64,000 nucleotides of DNA from contig CABJAJ010000008.1 in NCBI GenBank assembly GCA_902363575.1, positions 62,001 through 126,000 on the forward strand, written 5' to 3'. Below the pieces are notes generated by a model. The model was not told the origin of the DNA. It saw only the letters and a list, made by a program, of their open reading frames with translations, and did not search any database. Each line of letters starts with the position of its first letter. The first letter of the stretch is position 1. Made by a program: the position numbers and the translations under genes. This stretch comes from Rikenellaceae bacterium. GTDB taxonomy: Bacteria; Bacteroidota; Bacteroidia; Bacteroidales; Rikenellaceae. Shown here in pieces: positions 7,428 to 15,441 of this stretch.

Positions 7428-8606
7428 TTACAAAATACCTTTGTAGTTCTGCAACCGCGGGTTTGCCGTTCGAACTCCTTGCGGAGTATAGGCGTCAGTA
7501 ATCAAAAGCGAGGAGTGCCGCGCTTGCTCCTTCACCGAAAGCGTATCAACGACTCGCAGCATTTCAGTAATTCCGGAGTCCTTCAGCGAATAAAATTTGT
7601 ACTCCTTCGGAAAATTCAACGCCCGCACGATTGTATTGTTCCAGAAATTACGGAAGGCCCGCTCGCTGCATAACTTCGGCCCCGGCCGGAACCCCGTCGA
7701 AAAAATGTAATAGTTGCTGGGGGCATTGAAAAATTCCAGATCGACCATAAGTTCGAGAATCGGCGTAGGAATGGTAACAACACCCGATTTTTTGTTCTTT
7801 GAAATCGAGGCATCAATGTAGACCGTTTGTTTCGCTACACAAATATCGGAAAGTCGCAACTTCGAAATTTCCCGCGGCCGAATAAGCATGTAGTGCAGAA
7901 AATAGCAGGCCAGAAGAAAGGGCCGATTATTTGCGACGAGCCAGTCATGCAGCCGCAGCATATCTGACGGCTCGATCACCGTCCGTTCCTTAACTCGCTG
8001 CCCCTTGCTCATACTTTGCAGCCCTTCGGTTGGCTTCTCCTTAATGTATAGGTGTTGCACCAGAAAGGTCGAGAACGACCGAAGAAACGCGAGATTATTG
8101 TTCCGGGTCGTGGGCGAGTTGCCGCGACCAACGTAGACATAATCCAGGAAGCGGACGCAGAACGCGCGGTCGAACTGGTAAACATACCGGATCGGCGCCG
8201 GCTGCTCCTTATTCCACCGCTCCATAATCCCGGCCGAACTCATATAGCCGTGAATTGTCGATTTACGAAGGACCCCGTCGTTTAACTGCTTGGTGATATA
8301 GTTCCGGTAATGCACCAGCACATCCGAAAAAAGTTTGTAGGAATAATCGGCGTCGGCCTCTACCCACGGGTTCCATCCGGCTTCGAGTTTCGCAGAAATC
8401 CGGTGGCAAACCTGCGCCGCATACCGCCGCTTCTCGGCCGCAGTCCCGACGGAGTTAATTTTTATTCGCTTGCGCCGCATCCGACCACTTGCCGGGTCGA
8501 AAGCGTAGAAAGAAATAAACCAACAAAGGCCGGTGTGTAATTTCGGATAAGTGTACGAAAGGATTTCATTTAACGCGGAATTTCGCGCCGTGGAGACTGA
8601 CAACAT
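7428..8606 (-). CDS. Phage tyrosine recombinase (integrase)
   Basis: 392 aa from the ATG at 8606; the frame runs on to a TTG at 8654 but no earlier ATG exists. N-terminal SAM-like DNA-binding part, then a catalytic domain: Arg in HYMLIRPREISKLRL, a box II of the form YSLKDSGIT, and ARHSSLLITDAYTP holding the second His and the nucleophilic Tyr. The usual HxxR of box II is not kept (Lys stands at the Arg place), a form I associate with Bacteroidetes phage integrases. It directs integration at the adjacent tRNA-Glu, 145 bases upstream of its start, and is convergent to the lysis genes. Confidence 0.88.
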   Translation of the reverse strand: MLSVSTARNSALNEILSYTYPKLHTGLCWFISFYAFDPASGRMRRKRIKINSVGTAAEKRRYAAQVCHRISAKLEAGWNPWVEADADYSYKLFSDVLVHYRNYITKQLNDGVLRKSTIHGYMSSAGIMERWNKEQPAPIRYVYQFDRAFCVRFLDYVYVGRGNSPTTRNNNLAFLRSFSTFLVQHLYIKEKPTEGLQSMSKGQRVKERTVIEPSDMLRLHDWLVANNRPFLLACYFLHYMLIRPREISKLRLSDICVAKQTVYIDASISKNKKSGVVTIPTPILELMVDLEFFNAPSNYYIFSTGFRPGPKLCSERAFRNFWNNTIVRALNFPKEYKFYSLKDSGITEMLRVVDTLSVKEQARHSSLLITDAYTPQGVRTANPRLQNYKGIL

Positions 8607-8699
8607 TTTTTTTACATTTTCGCCGTTGCAAAAATGTATATTATTGACAATCAAATATTTTTCCGCCGGAACTTTGTCCCGTTTCTGTCCCGGCTGTTT

Positions 8700-8742
8700 T
8701 ATAAAAACACCCGCAACTTATTGAATTTCAATAGATTGCGGG
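8700..8742 (-). terminator. Terminator of tRNA-Glu, inside the prophage end
   Basis: On the minus strand, CCCGCAA...TATTGAA pairs with TTCAATA...TTGCGGG (8710-8742) and is followed by TGTTTTTAT. It starts 8 bases after the tRNA 3' end. Since the prophage lies on this side, the hairpin appears to be phage DNA that supplies the tRNA with a terminator. Confidence 0.7.
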
Positions 8743-8750
8743 CGCCGTCG

Positions 8751-8822
8751 TAGTGGATAGGGGATTCGAACCCCTATGTCGTGCGTGAGAGGCACGTATC
8801 CTAACCCTTAGATGAATCCACC
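8751..8822 (-). tRNA. tRNA-Glu (anticodon CTC)
   Basis: 72 bases. The acceptor stem has the G1-U72 pair I know from Bacteroidetes tRNA-Glu; the anticodon stem CGTGC/GCACG encloses loop CTCTCAC (CTC); the T-arm is AGGGG-TTCGAAT-CCCCT with discriminator A. CCA is not encoded. Its 3' end faces the prophage integrase, so the prophage attachment core probably lies in the T-arm/acceptor part; the matching second copy would be left of the window. Confidence 0.95.
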
Positions 8823-8907
8823 GCTTGAGTTTTGTGGTGCAAAGGTAGCACGATGTTTTGAAAAACCAAAATATTTGCATCAAAACCATGCATTTTTTTT
8901 GCAACTC

Positions 8908-8937
8908 TTGTCCCGGTCGCCATTTTACGTATATTTG
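8908..8937 (+). promoter_or_regulatory. Promoter of the DUF3298-type lipoprotein gene
   Basis: TTG at 8908-8910 and TATATTTG at 8930-8937 with 19 bases between, matching the Bacteroidetes -33/-7 pattern, 20 bases before the start codon. Confidence 0.7.
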
Positions 8938-8957
8938 TACAATAATCGTCCAGGAAT

Positions 8958-9689
8958 ATGAAACACGCCATACTCTTCACCTTGCTGGCATCGCTGCTGG
9001 CCGTGGGCTGCGAGCGGGCCCGGCAGACACAGCCCGTGCTCGAATACTTCGACAAGGACACCACGTTCACGGTCGGCAACGTCCGCTGCGATGTGAACTA
9101 CAATTACCTGACCATCGCCAACGCATCCCGATCGGAGGCCCTCCAAGCTATCGAGGAGGCCAACATGGGCTATTTCTTCAACCTGGAAAGTTTCTCCGGC
9201 ACGCCGGCCGAAGCCTTTGAAACCTCGTTGAAGCAACTTACCGAGGAGCTCGGGCCCGGATCGGACGGCGAAAACAACTGGGATGCCACGATCAACGTCG
9301 AGTCGCAGGGCCGCGTTGTCGATTCGCTGCTCGTCTATTGCATCACGCGGTCGAGCTATACGGGCGGCGCCCACGGGCTGCAAAGCACCGACTGCCACAA
9401 CTACTCCCTGCGCGGAGGGTACGAACTCACCCTGATCGACCTGTTCGACAAGCGGCAGCAGGAGGCTCTCGGGGCATTGATCCGCACCAAACTGTACGAT
9501 ATGTTCGGGGTCACGGGGGACGAGGGGCTGACCGAGCAGGGATTCTTCCCCGAGTACATCGACGTGACCGAGAATTTCCGCATCACGCCCGAAGGCATCG
9601 TCTTTCTCTACAACCCCTACGACATCGGCTGTTACGCGCTCGGCTATATCGAGGTGACCGTAACCGGCGAAGAACTGGAGACACTGTAA
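8958..9689 (+). CDS. Lipoprotein with DUF4163/DUF3298-type (RsiV-like) domains
   Basis: 243 aa. The signal peptide ends in a lipobox (LLAVGC, Cys at about residue 17), so it is a lipidated envelope protein. The body contains the pattern of the PdaC/RsiV-type family: an SSYTGGAHG motif in the middle and a C-terminal beta domain (FFPEYIDVTENFRITPEGIVFLYNPYDIGCYALG). Family members bind cell-wall fragments or lysozyme in some Gram-positives; in Bacteroidetes the role is unknown. It is monocistronic with its own promoter and lies just outside the prophage end. Confidence 0.75.
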   Translation: MKHAILFTLLASLLAVGCERARQTQPVLEYFDKDTTFTVGNVRCDVNYNYLTIANASRSEALQAIEEANMGYFFNLESFSGTPAEAFETSLKQLTEELGPGSDGENNWDATINVESQGRVVDSLLVYCITRSSYTGGAHGLQSTDCHNYSLRGGYELTLIDLFDKRQQEALGALIRTKLYDMFGVTGDEGLTEQGFFPEYIDVTENFRITPEGIVFLYNPYDIGCYALGYIEVTVTGEELETL

Positions 9690-9901
9690 CCGGCAGTCTG
9701 ACGAACGGAATTTACGGAGGCGGCGTGCACGGGCATCGTCGTATCCTGTCCCATCACAGGCTGAAAAGCACGCCCCTCTGCGGTCGGGCGATCCCGAACG
9801 GGGCATAACACGCGAAAATATCGGGATGTCGGGTAGGAACGAACTGCTCCGCTCCCATTCGCACCTCGTACAACGGCAAAAAAGCCGGAAAGAGGCGGGG
9901 C

Positions 9902-10043
9902 AAAAAAAATCGAGGCCACCGGAGGTATTCGACCTCGAAGCGGACACCGCTTCTCGGTCTTAGTGCCGGTGCGCCGAACGCACCGCACAACCTTCCGATT
10001 CCTCTACCAACCTAAACTACTAACCTGAATGAACCTTAAAACT
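9902..10043 (-). ncRNA. Small RNA candidate B
   Basis: About 140 bases starting ~7 bases after a consensus promoter. The 5' part (GAAGTTTTAAGGTT, then GGTTAGT, then GGTTGG and AGAGGAATCG) is shared with small RNA A, 270 bases away. The 3' part has three strong hairpins: GTGCGGTGCG/CGCACCGGCAC, GAAGCGG/CCGCTTC, and a terminal CGAGG/CCTCG stem followed by eight T. No open frame of note lies in it. I do not recognise the family. Confidence 0.65.
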
Positions 10044-10049
10044 TCACGG

Positions 10050-10081
10050 CAAAGATACGCGGCGAAAACCGATCGTGCAAA
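10050..10081 (-). promoter_or_regulatory. Promoter of small RNA B
   Basis: On the minus strand TTTG (10078-10081), 20 bases, then TATCTTTG (10050-10057): an exact Bacteroidetes -33/-7 pair. The upstream side is A+T-rich (about 10080-10125). Confidence 0.8.
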
Positions 10082-10229
10082 TATTTTAAGAATATTTTAA
10101 ACTAATTTAATAATTTCTTAACACGAAGCCGCTCCTACTTGCCATGAAAACCCCGCCCGAACCGGTCAGCAGAATCGGCGGCAATTACCGACTTCATATG
10201 CCTGCGCAACCGACCAGTCGCGTCCCGGC

Positions 10230-10312
10230 AAAAAAAGAGGAAATCCCGGGGGACCGAAGCCCTGCACGCGATTTCCTCTCCAACCGGACTAACCCGACCA
10301 ACCTTTAAACTT
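10230..10312 (-). ncRNA. Small RNA candidate A
   Basis: About 83 bases. The 5' part (GAAGTTTAAAGGTT, GGGTTAGT, GGTTGG, AGAGGAAATCG) matches small RNA B with small gaps. The 3' end is an intrinsic terminator: GAGGAAAT (10271-10278) pairs with ATTTCCTC (10237-10244), with an inner GGG-CTTCGG-TCCC hairpin, followed by seven T. The two RNAs are tandem and same-strand, so they look like a local duplication whose 3' ends have diverged. Confidence 0.65.
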
Positions 10313-10318
10313 CGGGAG

Positions 10319-10350
10319 CAAAGGTAAGCGAAACGGGCCGGTTAAACAAA
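10319..10350 (-). promoter_or_regulatory. Promoter of small RNA A
   Basis: On the minus strand TTTG (10347-10350), 20 bases, then TACCTTTG (10319-10326), the same spacing as for small RNA B, again with an A+T-rich upstream flank. Confidence 0.8.
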
Positions 10351-10423
10351 TTTTTTATCAATTTCATAAATTATTTAACCTGTTTGCAAACGAACGTGTG
10401 CCGACATCCGTAACGCAATACGA

Positions 10424-11416
10424 CTAATAATAGGTAAGTTGCCGCTGCTCGCGGATCTCGAAGGGTTCGCCGCCCATGAACGTCGAAAGATCGACCCGCT
10501 CCGTCCAGTTGCCGTGCTCGTCGCGCGTATAGCTGTAAACGTCCGAATTCTGTCCGGCCGTAACGGTAAGGTAATCCCCGTAAGCATCGTAGGTATAGAC
10601 CCAGGCGCCGTCGGTGGCTACATTGTTGTAGGCATCGTCGAAATACGTGACCGTATTGGGCTGCTCCTCCTGCCTGCCGTCCGCGTAAACCCGGTGCTCG
10701 TTCTGTTCTTCGCGGAGCAGCGCTCCGTTTTGCGTGTTGAAGGTAAAACGCTCCGTGTAGGTTCCCTCGTAGTCCAGTCGGTTGCGGTCGTCGTCATAAG
10801 TAAACCCGGTGAAATGCGTGGTCCGCAACGCGGGCAAAACCCCGTCGTAGGTGCACGACGACCAAACCTCCCCGTTGTAATCGACGGTCTCGATCCCCTC
10901 CGCCGTGCTGCGGAACGAGAAAGCGAAGGTATCGTTTCCGGCGGTGAATTCGAGTTTCTCGAGTCCCTGCACGAAGCGCGGCCGACAGAGCCAGAGAAAA
11001 TCCACGTTGTTCTGGTCGAAGATGTCGTGGGCCACCTCCACGAACCGCTCGTGCGCTCCATAGGTCAGCCGCACCGAAACGGCAGCCGAAGCGACGGCCG
11101 TAAGGCGTCCCCGGTCGTCGTAGGTGCAGCGCAGCTCGGCATCGAGCCGGTTACCCCCGGCGTCGTACCCGGTGAACCGGTATTGCGTGAGCATGCCGTC
11201 GGCATCGAACCGCAGGTCGGAAAATCCCCCTTCGGCATAGTCGCACGTGCGGACGGCATCGCGCAGTTTGGCGAAATGGAGCGAGTTCTCGTTCCAGACA
11301 TATCCCGAACAATCCACGGCTCCCTGACCGCCTTTTCCGGCGGGAGAGCCCGCATCGCCGCAGGCCGGCGGGATTGCGGCCAGCAGCAGGAGCGCAAAGA
11401 TGTGCAACGGTTTCAT
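10424..11416 (-). CDS. Lipoprotein with YD/RHS-like beta repeats
   Basis: 330 aa. Signal peptide with lipobox (AAIPPAC, Cys at about residue 19). The rest consists of many short beta strands with recurring Y(D/T)YD, TYDDRGRL, FTYDDDRNRL, YTYDAYGDYL and YTRDEHGNW motifs, typical of YD-repeat (RHS-like) lipoproteins of Bacteroidetes. No C-terminal toxin domain is present and it is far shorter than true RHS proteins, so a surface or envelope scaffold is likelier than a polymorphic toxin. It stands alone; the sugar-operon genes run the other way upstream. Confidence 0.7.
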   Translation of the reverse strand: MKPLHIFALLLLAAIPPACGDAGSPAGKGGQGAVDCSGYVWNENSLHFAKLRDAVRTCDYAEGGFSDLRFDADGMLTQYRFTGYDAGGNRLDAELRCTYDDRGRLTAVASAAVSVRLTYGAHERFVEVAHDIFDQNNVDFLWLCRPRFVQGLEKLEFTAGNDTFAFSFRSTAEGIETVDYNGEVWSSCTYDGVLPALRTTHFTGFTYDDDRNRLDYEGTYTERFTFNTQNGALLREEQNEHRVYADGRQEEQPNTVTYFDDAYNNVATDGAWVYTYDAYGDYLTVTAGQNSDVYSYTRDEHGNWTERVDLSTFMGGEPFEIREQRQLTYY

Positions 11417-11643
11417 TTTTCAACCAATTGATGTTAAGCAAAGATACGTTTTTTCGCCGGGATTCCGCAATCCGTGCGACCTCTTTTCGCCGTCGGCGGC
11501 GCAACCGCCGCCCGGCTGCGTCAGTGCGGTTTCGCCCGCACAAAAATCCTGACCTATCCGCGCGATCCGTATCCGCAGGCAAAGGCGAACGATCCGGGAG
11601 GAGGATATTCCCGATCCGACGATCGAAATTGGGAAAAATATCG

Positions 11644-11651
11644 TATTTTTG
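11644..11651 (+). promoter_or_regulatory. Candidate -7 box of the surface-sugar operon
   Basis: TATTTTTG fits TAnnTTTG and lies 29 bases before the GT2 start; no good -33 box is at the expected distance. Confidence 0.45.
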
Positions 11652-11680
11652 TTTCCGCGCAAAAAAAACATCCGCATCCG

Positions 11681-12661
11681 ATGCTCATATCCGTCGTCGT
11701 CCCGATCTATAACATGGAGGCTTACCTGGCCCAATGCCTGGACAGCCTGCTCGCCCAGCGGTTCACCGACTTCGAGCTGCTGCTGGTGGACGACGGCAGC
11801 CGCGACGCCTCGCCTGCGATCTGCGACCGCTATGCCGACCGCGACAACCGCATCCGGGTCATCCGCAAACCCAACGGCGGGGTCAGTTCGGCCCGCAATG
11901 CCGGCATCGAAGCGGCCCGGGGGCATTACCTGCTCTTCGTCGATCCCGACGACTGGGTGGACGAGGATTTCCTGTCGCAATTCCTGGAGGGCGGCATGGA
12001 CGACCGCACGCTGCCCGTCACGGGACTTATTCAGCACCGCCCGAAGGCCGGGGACCGGCTCCTGACGGCACCCGCCCGGAACGAAGGGCTCGAAGGTCGT
12101 GACGAGGCCCTGCGGCTGCTGCGCCGCTGCGACATGCTCGGCTTCGTCCCGAACAAGCTTTACGTACGGGAGATCGTCATGCGGCACGGCATCCGTTTCA
12201 TCGAAGGGCTGGCGCACCGCGAGGACGAGCTTTTCGCGCTCGACTACCTCCCCTTCGTAAAGCGGGTACGCATCAACGAACGGACGGCATACCACTACCG
12301 GGTGTTGGAATCCGGCCACTCGCGCAGACGCAAACCGTGCGGATTGCAGCTCGACGTCGCACGGCGGCTGCACGCGCGGTACGGGGAGCTCTTCACCTCC
12401 CCCGAAGACCGCTACATCACGGCCCGCACCTACCTGCGCCAAACCTGTGCGGCCCTCGCGGCCGCCGCAACCCCGGAGGAGCTCGGGGCGGCAGCCGGCT
12501 GCGTGAGGGATGCCCGCAGGGAGTATCTCGCGGCTTTCGACCGCCGGTTCCTGACCGACCCGCGCGACCGGAAAGTGGCGGCCCGCCAACGCCTCGTCTT
12601 CGCCCTGGGTGGAGGGTCGGCGCGACTGCTCCGGGCCCTTGTCAAACGCATACACATCTGA
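11681..12661 (+). CDS. Family 2 glycosyltransferase
   Basis: 326 aa from the ATG at 11681, placed after the -7 box; an in-frame upstream extension lacks any support. GT-A fold motifs: VVVPIYNMEAYL at the start, VDDGSRD (nucleotide-binding Asp pair), GGVSSARNAGIEAARG, and the metal-binding DPDDW near residue 90. Transfers a sugar from a nucleotide sugar onto a surface glycan or lipid-linked precursor in the cytoplasm. Two bases separate it from glf, so it is the first gene of a three-gene surface-sugar operon. The exact sugar and acceptor cannot be read from sequence. Confidence 0.88.
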   Translation: MLISVVVPIYNMEAYLAQCLDSLLAQRFTDFELLLVDDGSRDASPAICDRYADRDNRIRVIRKPNGGVSSARNAGIEAARGHYLLFVDPDDWVDEDFLSQFLEGGMDDRTLPVTGLIQHRPKAGDRLLTAPARNEGLEGRDEALRLLRRCDMLGFVPNKLYVREIVMRHGIRFIEGLAHREDELFALDYLPFVKRVRINERTAYHYRVLESGHSRRRKPCGLQLDVARRLHARYGELFTSPEDRYITARTYLRQTCAALAAAATPEELGAAAGCVRDARREYLAAFDRRFLTDPRDRKVAARQRLVFALGGGSARLLRALVKRIHI

Positions 12662-12663
12662 CC

Positions 12664-13755
12664 ATGAAGCGATACGACTACCTGATCGTCGGAGCGGGGC
12701 TCTTCGGAGCGGTCGCAGCCCGCAAAGCGGCCGATGCCGGCAAAAAAGTGCTGGTGATCGACCGACGCCCCTATCCCGGCGGCAACATCCGCTGCGAACG
12801 GCGCGAGGGGATCAACGTCCACCTCTACGGCGCCCACATCTTCCACACCTCCAACCGTGCGGTCTGGGACTTCGCACGGCGATTCGTGGAGTTCAACCAC
12901 TACGTCAACTCCCCGATCGCCCGCTATGGCGAGGAGCTCTACAACCTGCCTTTCAACATGAACACCTTCTATGCGATGTGGGGCGTGAAAACCCCCGCCG
13001 AAGCAGCCGCGATGATCGAACGCCAGCGGCGCGAAGCGGGCATCGCCGAACCCCGCAACCTGGAGGAGCAGGCCATTTCGCTCGTAGGGACGGACATCTA
13101 CCGCAAGCTGGTCAAAGGCTATACCGAGAAGCAGTGGGGACGCGACGCGACCGAACTGCCGGCCTTCATCATCCGCCGGCTGCCCGTGCGCCTGACTTTC
13201 AACAACAACTACTTCAACGACCCGCTCCAGGGGATTCCGATCGGCGGCTACAACGCACTCATCGACGGCCTACTCGACGGCATCGAGGTGCGCTGCGGCG
13301 AGGATTTCTTCGCCGACCGCGCCCGCTGGGAAGCCTGCTGCGAGCGGATCGTCTTTACGGGGCGCATCGACGCCTACTACGATTACCGTTTCGGGGAGCT
13401 CGAATACCGCAGCCTGCGTTTCGAGCACCGAACGCTCGACCTGCCCGATTTCCAGGGCAACGCCGTGGTCAATTACACCGCCCGCGAGGTGCCCTACACA
13501 CGCATCATCGAGCACAAGCATTTCGAGTTCGGCACCCAGCCCCGCACGGTCATCACATACGAATACCCCGACGCCTACGGCCCCGGCAAGGAGCCCTACT
13601 ACCCCGTGAACGATGCCCGCAACACGGCGCTCTGCGAACGGTACAAGGCGCTGGCCGCCGCCGATCCGAAGGTGATCTTCGGGGGCAGGCTCGGCGAATA
13701 CCGCTACTACGATATGGACAAGGTGATCGAAAGCGCCCTCAAACTCGAACTGTAA
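12664..13755 (+). CDS. glf: UDP-galactopyranose mutase
   Basis: 363 aa, the usual length. Flavoenzyme that interconverts UDP-galactopyranose and UDP-galactofuranose, donor for Galf in surface polysaccharides. FAD-binding VGAGLFGAVAARKAADAGK at the N-terminus, ERREGINVHLYGAHIFHTS, the substrate-loop region YTEKQWGRDATELP and a C-terminal GRLGEYRYYDMDKVI motif match the family closely. It lies between two transferases, one of which may use the UDP-Galf it makes. Confidence 0.95.
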   Translation: MKRYDYLIVGAGLFGAVAARKAADAGKKVLVIDRRPYPGGNIRCERREGINVHLYGAHIFHTSNRAVWDFARRFVEFNHYVNSPIARYGEELYNLPFNMNTFYAMWGVKTPAEAAAMIERQRREAGIAEPRNLEEQAISLVGTDIYRKLVKGYTEKQWGRDATELPAFIIRRLPVRLTFNNNYFNDPLQGIPIGGYNALIDGLLDGIEVRCGEDFFADRARWEACCERIVFTGRIDAYYDYRFGELEYRSLRFEHRTLDLPDFQGNAVVNYTAREVPYTRIIEHKHFEFGTQPRTVITYEYPDAYGPGKEPYYPVNDARNTALCERYKALAAADPKVIFGGRLGEYRYYDMDKVIESALKLEL

Positions 13756-14583
13756 ATGAGCAAGACCGTCATTCTGGTATGCGCCCACAAGCGGGACGCC
13801 TGCCTCGACAAAGCGCCCTACCTGCCCGTGCAGGTGGGACACGCCATCGCCGCCGCCGACCTGGGATTCACGGGCGACGACACGGGCGACAACATCAGCG
13901 AACGCAACCGCCGCTACTGCGAACTGACGGCCCACTACTGGGCCTGGAAAAACCTGCGCGACGCAGACTACATTGGGCTAAACCACTACCGCCGCTACTT
14001 CGACTTCGAGGGGTCGTCGGTATGCAACCTCAAAACGGTGCCCACCGCCCGTTTCTTCGGCCGCGAACATCCCGCACCCGACTGCCAACGGCTCTTCCGC
14101 CGCTGCGACGCGGTGCTGGCCCGTCCGAAAGTCTATCCCTACAACCTCTATACGGATTACTGCCGCTGCCACCTGCGCGAACACCTGATGACCACCCGGC
14201 AGGTGATCGCAGAGCGGCACCCCGACTACCTCGAGGCCTTCGACCGGATGTTTTTCCGCAACAACCGCCTCTCGCACTTCAACATGCTACTGATGCCGCG
14301 CGACCGCTTCGACCACTACTCGGCATGGCTGTTCGACATCCTGTTCGAGGTGGAACGCCGCATCGAAATCCCCGCCGACCCCGTGCAGGGCCGCGTGATG
14401 GGCTATCTGAGCGAACGGCTGCTGGGCGTCTATGCCCGCAAAAACAAGCTCCGGATCTGCTATAAAACGGTATTGATGATCGACGACCGCAAACGCAAGG
14501 GGCTGGCCAAATACCTCTTCCACGCAGCGTTCAACACGGCGGCGTTCTGGCTCACCTACCCTTTCCGCCGGCACCGGCCCTGA
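13756..14583 (+). CDS. DUF4422-type glycosyltransferase
   Basis: 275 aa; its ATG directly follows the glf stop (TAAATG). Features of the DUF4422 family: an N-terminal ILVCAHK, a GDDTGDNIS segment, the WAWKN-LRDADYIGLNHYRRYF block, and an HYSAWLFDILFEVE region. Family members occur in capsule and O-antigen loci next to UDP-galactopyranose mutase and are likely galactofuranosyltransferases; here that is inferred from context. Confidence 0.85.
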   Translation: MSKTVILVCAHKRDACLDKAPYLPVQVGHAIAAADLGFTGDDTGDNISERNRRYCELTAHYWAWKNLRDADYIGLNHYRRYFDFEGSSVCNLKTVPTARFFGREHPAPDCQRLFRRCDAVLARPKVYPYNLYTDYCRCHLREHLMTTRQVIAERHPDYLEAFDRMFFRNNRLSHFNMLLMPRDRFDHYSAWLFDILFEVERRIEIPADPVQGRVMGYLSERLLGVYARKNKLRICYKTVLMIDDRKRKGLAKYLFHAAFNTAAFWLTYPFRRHRP

Positions 14584-14658
14584 TGCTTCGCAGACAGGGG
14601 TTGCGCGAAAAAGGCAACCCGTTTCCGGAAGAGCCGCCGCACGCGCTCGCCAGGTCCG

Positions 14659-15441
14659 TCAGGCGGGGATGATCCTCCGCCAGAAGCGGTACATGCGGGG
14701 TTTCGACCAACTGTGGCACCCCATGGGCAGCCGGCCGCCGGTCAGCCGCCAGCAGTAGGCGGGGTTGGTGTCGAACGAAAATCCGAGGGCTTCCTTCCAG
14801 GCGGGATAGCGGAACCCGTCGGGCACGAGGGCCCAGAAGACATCTTCGTTGTGCAGGTGGTGGGGCCGCGCGAGGTAATGCTCCGCGGTTTCGCGGTAGC
14901 GCTCGCAGGCGCGGCGGAAGCTTTCGACCCGCCGCAGCGACAACCCGCCGTTCCCGATCCGCCCGTAAAGGCTCTGCCGCAGCGATCGACCCCGTCTCTC
15001 CGCCCGGCGGCGACGCCATGCGAGGTAGCCGCCGAGCAGGGGCAGGTCGTAAACCCGGCGGCGGATCCAGGGCGCAGCCACGCAGTCGTACCCCCGGTCG
15101 CACCAGGCGGCCAGCTCGTCGCGGAAAATCCAGGCGTCGGTATGGCAGATCAGGATGTACTCCGTGTCGGCGAACAGGTCGTAAAAGGCCGCCGAAAGCA
15201 TCATCCGGTTGTAACCCGCTATTCCGTTGCGGCTGCCCAGCCACTCCGGGCTGACGGCCATCGTCCGCACTACGGGAAACTCGGCCGCAATGCTCTCGAC
15301 CGGCACATCCGCCGGGTGCAACAGCACGATCGGATGGCTTCCCAAAACCCGCACGGTCTGGGCGAGCGACGCCCGCTCCTGCGCCGTGAGCACGGGGCGG
15401 TAAACGGGAACCAGGACTTTGACCCCTGTTTTTTCCATCAT
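14659..15441 (-). CDS. DUF5672-type putative glycosyltransferase
   Basis: 260 aa from MMEKTG at 15441; the second ATG overlaps the upstream gene's stop (ATGA). The N-terminal VKVLVPVYRPVLTAQE, a central TEYILICHTDAWIFRDEL (metal-binding HTD region), IGNGGLSLRR and NEDVFWA motifs are those of the DUF5672 family of GT-A-like enzymes. Translational coupling to an unrelated flavoprotein is odd; convergent to the glf operon, it may still act in the same glycan pathway. The substrate is unknown. Confidence 0.8.
   Translation of the reverse strand: MMEKTGVKVLVPVYRPVLTAQERASLAQTVRVLGSHPIVLLHPADVPVESIAAEFPVVRTMAVSPEWLGSRNGIAGYNRMMLSAAFYDLFADTEYILICHTDAWIFRDELAAWCDRGYDCVAAPWIRRRVYDLPLLGGYLAWRRRRAERRGRSLRQSLYGRIGNGGLSLRRVESFRRACERYRETAEHYLARPHHLHNEDVFWALVPDGFRYPAWKEALGFSFDTNPAYCWRLTGGRLPMGCHSWSKPRMYRFWRRIIPA

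Noticed and set aside
10424..11416. RHS polymorphic toxin
   Set aside because: Has YD-like motifs but is only 330 aa, a lipoprotein, with no toxin tip or immunity gene.
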